From Celeribacter arenosi (GTDB lineage: Bacteria > Pseudomonadota > Alphaproteobacteria > Rhodobacterales > Rhodobacteraceae), in assembly GCF_039539485.1 (NCBI RefSeq), contig NZ_BAABDF010000007.1:310001-374000 (forward strand): DNA of 64,000 nucleotides, written 5' to 3'. Each line of letters opens with the position of its first letter. The first letter of the stretch is position 1. Positions 60,428 to 64,000 of this stretch are shown here, piece after piece. Under the pieces are notes generated by a model, which was not told where the DNA came from, did no database searches, and was given only the letters and a program-made list of their open reading frames with translations. Made by a program: the position numbers and the translations under genes.

Positions 60428-62347
60428 TTGGGTAATGCACGCAATCTGGCCTTTTGGCTGGTGCTATTGATGCTCATCGTCGCGTTGTTCAACGTGATGG
60501 GTAATTCACAAGGCTCGATGGCCTCGAACGAAGTTGCCTATTCCCAGTTCATTGATCAGGTGCAGGATGGCGCCATCTCCACGGTAGAGATCAACGGCGA
60601 ACGGGTAAATTTCACGGCCGCCGATGGTAGTAAGAAATACACCATCAACCCGGGTGACGATAACCTCGTCTCTACTCTGGTCGGCGAAGGCGTCACCGTT
60701 GAGGGCCGCCCCCAGCAGCAAAGTGGTCTGACCAGTGCGCTGATGACTTTCCTGCCTTTCGTTCTCATCATCGGTGTGTGGATCTATTTCATGAACCGCA
60801 TGCAGGGCGGCGGCAAAGGCGGGGCGATGGGCTTTGGCAAATCGCGTGCCAAATTGCTCACCGAGAAACATGGTCGCGTGACCTTTGACGATGTCGCTGG
60901 CATCGACGAGGCCAAAGAAGAGCTCGAAGAAATCGTCGAGTTCCTGCGCAACCCGCAAAAATTCTCCGCCCTTGGCGGCAAAATCCCGACCGGCGCCTTG
61001 CTCGTCGGACCTCCGGGTACGGGTAAAACACTCCTCGCGCGCGCCATCGCGGGTGAGGCCGGTGTGCCGTTCTTCACCATCTCCGGCTCCGACTTTGTCG
61101 AAATGTTCGTCGGCGTCGGTGCATCCCGTGTGCGTGACATGTTCGAACAGGCGAAAAAGAATGCGCCGTGTATCGTCTTTATCGATGAAATCGACGCCGT
61201 AGGCCGCTCTCGTGGGGCAGGCTACGGTGGCGGTAATGACGAGCGCGAACAGACGCTCAACCAGTTGCTCGTCGAAATGGACGGGTTTGAGGCCAATGAA
61301 GGCGTGATCATCGTCGCGGCAACGAACCGTCGTGATGTTCTCGATCCCGCACTCCTGCGTCCGGGTCGTTTCGACCGTCAGGTGCATGTGCCGAACCCCG
61401 ATATCAAAGGCCGCGAGAAAATCCTCGGCGTGCATGCGCGCAAAGTGCCGCTCGGCCCCAATGTCGATCTGCGCATCATCGCCCGTGGTACGCCCGGTTT
61501 CTCCGGAGCCGACCTCGCCAATCTCGTAAACGAAGCCGCCCTCATGGCCGCCCGTCTCGGCCGTCGACAGGTGACGATGGAAGATTTCGAGCAGGCTAAG
61601 GATAAGGTGATGATGGGCGCGGAACGCCGCTCCATGGTGCTCACGCAGGAGCAAAAGGAAAAGACCGCCTATCACGAAGCCGGTCATGCCATCGTCGGTA
61701 TGAAACTGCCAAAATGTGATCCGGTCTACAAAGCCACAATTATCCCGCGCGGTAGTGCGCTCGGTATGGTGATGAGCCTGCCCGAGATGGACAAACTGCA
61801 GATGTTCAAAGACGAGGCAAAGCAGCGCATCTCCATGACAATGGCGGGCAAAGCGGCCGAAATCTTTAAATACGGCCCTGACGAAGTGTCCTCCGGCCCC
61901 GTTGGAGACATCCAACAGGCCAGCCAGCTGGCCCGTGCGATGGTCATGCGCTACGGCATGTCCGACAAAGTCGGCAACGTCGACTATGCCGAGGCCGCTG
62001 AGGGCTATCAGGGTAACACCGCAGGCTTTTCGGTTTCTGCGCACACCAAGGAGCTGATCGAAGAAGAAGTGAAACTCTTCATCGACGAAGGCTACGCGGA
62101 AGCTTACCAGATCATCGAAAGCAACGCCGAAGAGTTCGAACGCCTTGCGCAGGGGCTTCTCGAATACGAAACCCTGACAGGTGAAGAAATCAAACGCGTG
62201 ATTGCAGGCCTGCCTCCGCACTCTGGTGACGATTCCGATGGCGGCGCGGGTAGCAAGGATGAAGAAAAGCCGTCCGTTACCGCGATCCCGAAAACCCGCA
62301 AAAAGCCGAAAGGCGACAGCGGGTTGGAACCGGAACCGACTGCCTGA
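60428..62347 (+). CDS. ftsH: ATP-dependent zinc metalloprotease FtsH
   Basis: A 639-residue inner-membrane AAA+ protease that degrades misfolded membrane proteins and regulators such as sigma-32. Helices at about 9-25 and 104-122 flank a periplasmic domain. Walker A GPPGTGKT is at 194-201, the second region of homology is ATNRRDVLDPALLRPGRFDR and the zinc site HEAGH is at 416-420. Starts with TTG at 60428, eight bases after GAGGAG; an in-frame ATG at 60413 overlaps that site and is unlikely. The C-terminal tail is polar and low-complexity. Confidence 0.97.
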   Translation: MGNARNLAFWLVLLMLIVALFNVMGNSQGSMASNEVAYSQFIDQVQDGAISTVEINGERVNFTAADGSKKYTINPGDDNLVSTLVGEGVTVEGRPQQQSGLTSALMTFLPFVLIIGVWIYFMNRMQGGGKGGAMGFGKSRAKLLTEKHGRVTFDDVAGIDEAKEELEEIVEFLRNPQKFSALGGKIPTGALLVGPPGTGKTLLARAIAGEAGVPFFTISGSDFVEMFVGVGASRVRDMFEQAKKNAPCIVFIDEIDAVGRSRGAGYGGGNDEREQTLNQLLVEMDGFEANEGVIIVAATNRRDVLDPALLRPGRFDRQVHVPNPDIKGREKILGVHARKVPLGPNVDLRIIARGTPGFSGADLANLVNEAALMAARLGRRQVTMEDFEQAKDKVMMGAERRSMVLTQEQKEKTAYHEAGHAIVGMKLPKCDPVYKATIIPRGSALGMVMSLPEMDKLQMFKDEAKQRISMTMAGKAAEIFKYGPDEVSSGPVGDIQQASQLARAMVMRYGMSDKVGNVDYAEAAEGYQGNTAGFSVSAHTKELIEEEVKLFIDEGYAEAYQIIESNAEEFERLAQGLLEYETLTGEEIKRVIAGLPPHSGDDSDGGAGSKDEEKPSVTAIPKTRKKPKGDSGLEPEPTA

Positions 62348-62353
62348 ACGATC

Positions 62354-62379
62354 AAACCGCGCCTTCGGGCGCGGTTTTT
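62354..62379 (+). terminator. Intrinsic terminator after ftsH
   Basis: AAACCGCGCC (62354-62363) and GGCGCGGTTT (62368-62377) form a perfect stem with a stable TTCG tetraloop and a TTTTT tail. It ends the Tol-Pal/tilS/ftsH transcript. Confidence 0.95.
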
Positions 62380-62414
62380 CGTTGCGCGCCTATGGAGCAC
62401 GGCGAAAATGGCCT

Positions 62415-63194
62415 ATGGCTGACTGGAATCCCGATCTCTACGCGCGCTTTGCGGGCCTGCGACGTCAACCTGCGCTCGATCTTCTCGCGCGCGTGGGAGC
62501 GCTGCCTTCAGGGGATGTGATCGACCTTGGATGCGGGAATGGCGCGGTCGGGCCGGTTCTCGCGACGCGTTTTCCAGATCGTGCGCGCCTCGGTGTCGAT
62601 CTTTCGCCCGCCATGCTCGCGCAGGCGCGCGACGGTGGGCACTACACCGTGCTGCACGAGGCCGACTTGACTCAATGGCGTCCCGACGCGCCCCCCGCGC
62701 TCATTTTTTCCAACGCGGCCCTCAACTGGGTGCCCGATCACGCGACTCTGATTGCGCGCCTCGTTGGGATGCTCGCCGCAGGTGGCATGCTCGCCGTGCA
62801 AGTCCCCGCACAGCACGATGAACCCTCCCATGCTATGGTGCACGACATCGCCCGCGACCTCGCGCCGGACGTGGTGACGACCCCGCAGGCGCATACCCAT
62901 GTGCGCGCGCCATGTGACTATGCGGAACTTCTGGCCCCTATGGGCGAGGCCAATGTCTGGACCACTCAGTATATGCAGCGCCTCGATCCGGTCGGGCAGG
63001 GGCATCCGGTGCGCCATTTCACCCAATCGACCTATCTGCGTCGGTATCTCGATCTGCTCGAGAGCGCGCAACTGGCTGACGCGTTCCTCGACCGCTACGA
63101 TACCGCGCTGTTTGAGGCCTATCCACCCGATGAAAGCGGCGCCGTTTGGTTCCCATTTAAGCGCTTGTTTTTCACTTTGCGCACAGGGGCCTAA
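62415..63194 (+). CDS. tam: SAM-dependent methyltransferase, trans-aconitate methyltransferase-like
   Basis: A 259-residue class I methyltransferase. It opens with MADWNPDLYARFAGLRRQPALDLL, the typical Tam start, followed by SAM loop VIDLGCGNGAVGPVLA, acidic loop GVDLSPAMLAQAR and FSNAALNWVPDH. E. coli Tam (252 residues) methylates trans-aconitate to relieve its inhibition of aconitase; that substrate here is a family inference. A frame extends far upstream but overlaps ftsH. No clear ribosome site before 62415. Confidence 0.87.
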   Translation: MADWNPDLYARFAGLRRQPALDLLARVGALPSGDVIDLGCGNGAVGPVLATRFPDRARLGVDLSPAMLAQARDGGHYTVLHEADLTQWRPDAPPALIFSNAALNWVPDHATLIARLVGMLAAGGMLAVQVPAQHDEPSHAMVHDIARDLAPDVVTTPQAHTHVRAPCDYAELLAPMGEANVWTTQYMQRLDPVGQGHPVRHFTQSTYLRRYLDLLESAQLADAFLDRYDTALFEAYPPDESGAVWFPFKRLFFTLRTGA

Positions 63195-63251
63195 AAGCGG
63201 CCCGCTGCCACCTTCCCCAACGCCATCTCGCATGCTAAAGGCTGGCTCGAC

Positions 63252-63563
63252 ATGACTTATATCGCACCCGAAGATATTCCTGACATGGCCGCTCTGCGTG
63301 CGCAGATTGACAGGCTTGATGGTGAAATTCTCGAACGGCTGGCCTTTCGTCAGGCGCATGTTGATCGCGCTGCGCAGTTGAAAACCGGGACCGGTATAAA
63401 AGCCAACGTGCCCGCCCGTGTGGACGAGGTCCTCGCCAAAGTGCATGCGAAAGCACAGGCCGCGGGGTTCGACGCGGATCTCGCAGTCGACATGTGGCGG
63501 TTGATGATTGATGCCATGATTGCGCGAGAAGAACGGGCCATGAATGAAGGAGACGCACCATGA
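63252..63563 (+). CDS. Chorismate mutase, AroQ class
   Basis: A 103-residue all-helical enzyme turning chorismate to prephenate for Phe and Tyr. The pattern MAALRAQIDRLDGEILERLAFRQAHVDRAAQLK fits the first AroQ helix with its active-site Arg and Lys, and the rest gives two further helices. It is a stand-alone, monofunctional form. It overlaps folD by four bases (ATGA), which is odd in pathway terms but is probably just operon packing. Confidence 0.9.
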   Translation: MTYIAPEDIPDMAALRAQIDRLDGEILERLAFRQAHVDRAAQLKTGTGIKANVPARVDEVLAKVHAKAQAAGFDADLAVDMWRLMIDAMIAREERAMNEGDAP

Positions 63564-64000
63564 GTGCCAAGTTGATCGATGGAAAAGCCTTTGCCGCAAC
63601 CGTGCGCGAAAAGGTTGCCGCCCATGTCGCCCGTTTGAAAGAGGTCCATGGTGTCACTCCCGGTCTCGCGGTTGTGCTCGTCGGGGACGATCCCGCCTCC
63701 GAGGTCTACGTGCGCTCCAAGGGCAAGTTGACCGTTGACGTCGGTATGAACTCCTACGAACACAAACTGCCCGTCGACACACCGGAGGCCGATCTGCTCG
63801 CCCTCATTGACCGGTTGAACGAGGACCGCGATGTGCACGGCATCCTCGTACAACTGCCGCTCCCTGACCACCTCGACGAGAGCCTTGTGATCAATGCCAT
63901 TGATCCGGCCAAAGACGTCGATGGATTTCATATTTCCAATGTCGGTCTCTTGGCGACGGGGCAGGAGTCCATGGTGCCCTGCACCCCGCTCGGGTGTTTG
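63560..64000 (+). CDS. folD: Methylenetetrahydrofolate dehydrogenase/cyclohydrolase FolD, N-terminal part
   Basis: The first 147 codons of a bifunctional enzyme (usually about 290-300 residues) that interconverts 5,10-methylene- and 10-formyl-tetrahydrofolate. Visible: LIDGKAFAATVREKV, GLAVVLVGDDPASEVYVRSKGK with the catalytic Tyr/Lys (YxxxK), GILVQLPLPDHLDE and the PAKDVDGFH motif. The frame is open at the right edge at 64000. AAGGAG lies before the ATG, inside the chorismate mutase gene. Confidence 0.96.
   Translation, partial: MSAKLIDGKAFAATVREKVAAHVARLKEVHGVTPGLAVVLVGDDPASEVYVRSKGKLTVDVGMNSYEHKLPVDTPEADLLALIDRLNEDRDVHGILVQLPLPDHLDESLVINAIDPAKDVDGFHISNVGLLATGQESMVPCTPLGCL

Noticed and set aside
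60506..62221. A 571-codon open frame antisense to ftsH
   Set aside because: The ftsH frame has every catalytic motif. The antisense product is rich in His, Asp and Phe, as expected from reading GC-rich codons backwards.
1..64000. tRNA or rRNA genes, CRISPR arrays, insertion sequences, phage or integrase islands
   Set aside because: None was recognised on either strand. The only recombinase is XerC, in its normal place behind DUF484.

Overview
The window looks like chromosomal DNA of a marine-type alphaproteobacterium of the order Rhodobacterales (Roseobacter/Rhodobacter relatives). The signs are high GC content, the run ybgC-tolQRAB-pal-cpoB-tilS-ftsH with a TTG-started ftsH, a DUF484-xerC pair, a phosphatidylcholine synthase of the alphaproteobacterial type, and a tripartite tricarboxylate transporter (TTT) with its TctDE regulator. 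I see no rRNA, tRNA, CRISPR array, insertion sequence or phage gene. The genus cannot be fixed from sequence alone.

Layout. (1) 1-3.7 kb: a cation P-type ATPase (cut by the left edge), a HemG-type protoporphyrinogen oxidase and a PEP synthase. Each has a near-perfect FNR/FnrL box (TTGAC-N4-RTCAA) placed so that its centre can sit at -41.5 of a promoter. (2) 3.8-16.7 kb: carbon storage, with an alpha-glucosidase facing a six-gene operon glgB-glgC-glgA-glgX-pgm-glgP that covers glycogen synthesis, branching, debranching, phosphorolysis and entry to glycolysis. (3) 16.9-25 kb: a D-2-hydroxyacid dehydrogenase, then tctD-tctE followed by an orphan iron-type binding protein, divergent from tctC-tctB-tctA, and a hemolysin III family membrane protein. 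(4) 25.1-30.6 kb: an oppABCDF-type peptide ABC operon with a stem-loop after oppA. (5) 30.8-36.9 kb: a thioredoxin-like protein, a GH13_18 sugar phosphorylase, an unannotated 49-codon gene, truA and ycjX-ycjF. (6) 37-48 kb: ileS, pcs, DUF484-xerC, a small transaldolase, priA, a YeeE/YedE transporter and an MFS transporter. (7) 48-64 kb: msrA, prmA, a small membrane protein, ruvCAB, an unknown gene, the Tol-Pal operon with tilS and ftsH, a methyltransferase, chorismate mutase and folD (cut by the right edge).

How it fits together. The left third reads as a store-and-retrieve module for carbon: PEP synthase can feed gluconeogenesis, the glg operon makes and breaks glycogen, and the alpha-glucosidase handles small oligosaccharides. 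The FNR boxes tie the first three genes to low oxygen. The middle is nutrient uptake (tricarboxylates, peptides, sulfur compounds). The right third is housekeeping: DNA repair, envelope integrity, translation and one-carbon metabolism.

Most genes belong to known families, and I found no clear multi-gene system of unknown type. The less ordinary signals are regulatory or small: the three FNR boxes around a HemG that is unusual for this class; two 10-bp-phased TTTSSCC arrays in front of two unrelated genes; a 3 x 27-nt hairpin repeat overlapping a 12-codon leader frame before tolQ; tandem stem-loops between tctC and tctB; a binding protein co-translated with the TctE kinase; and the 49-codon gene after truA.
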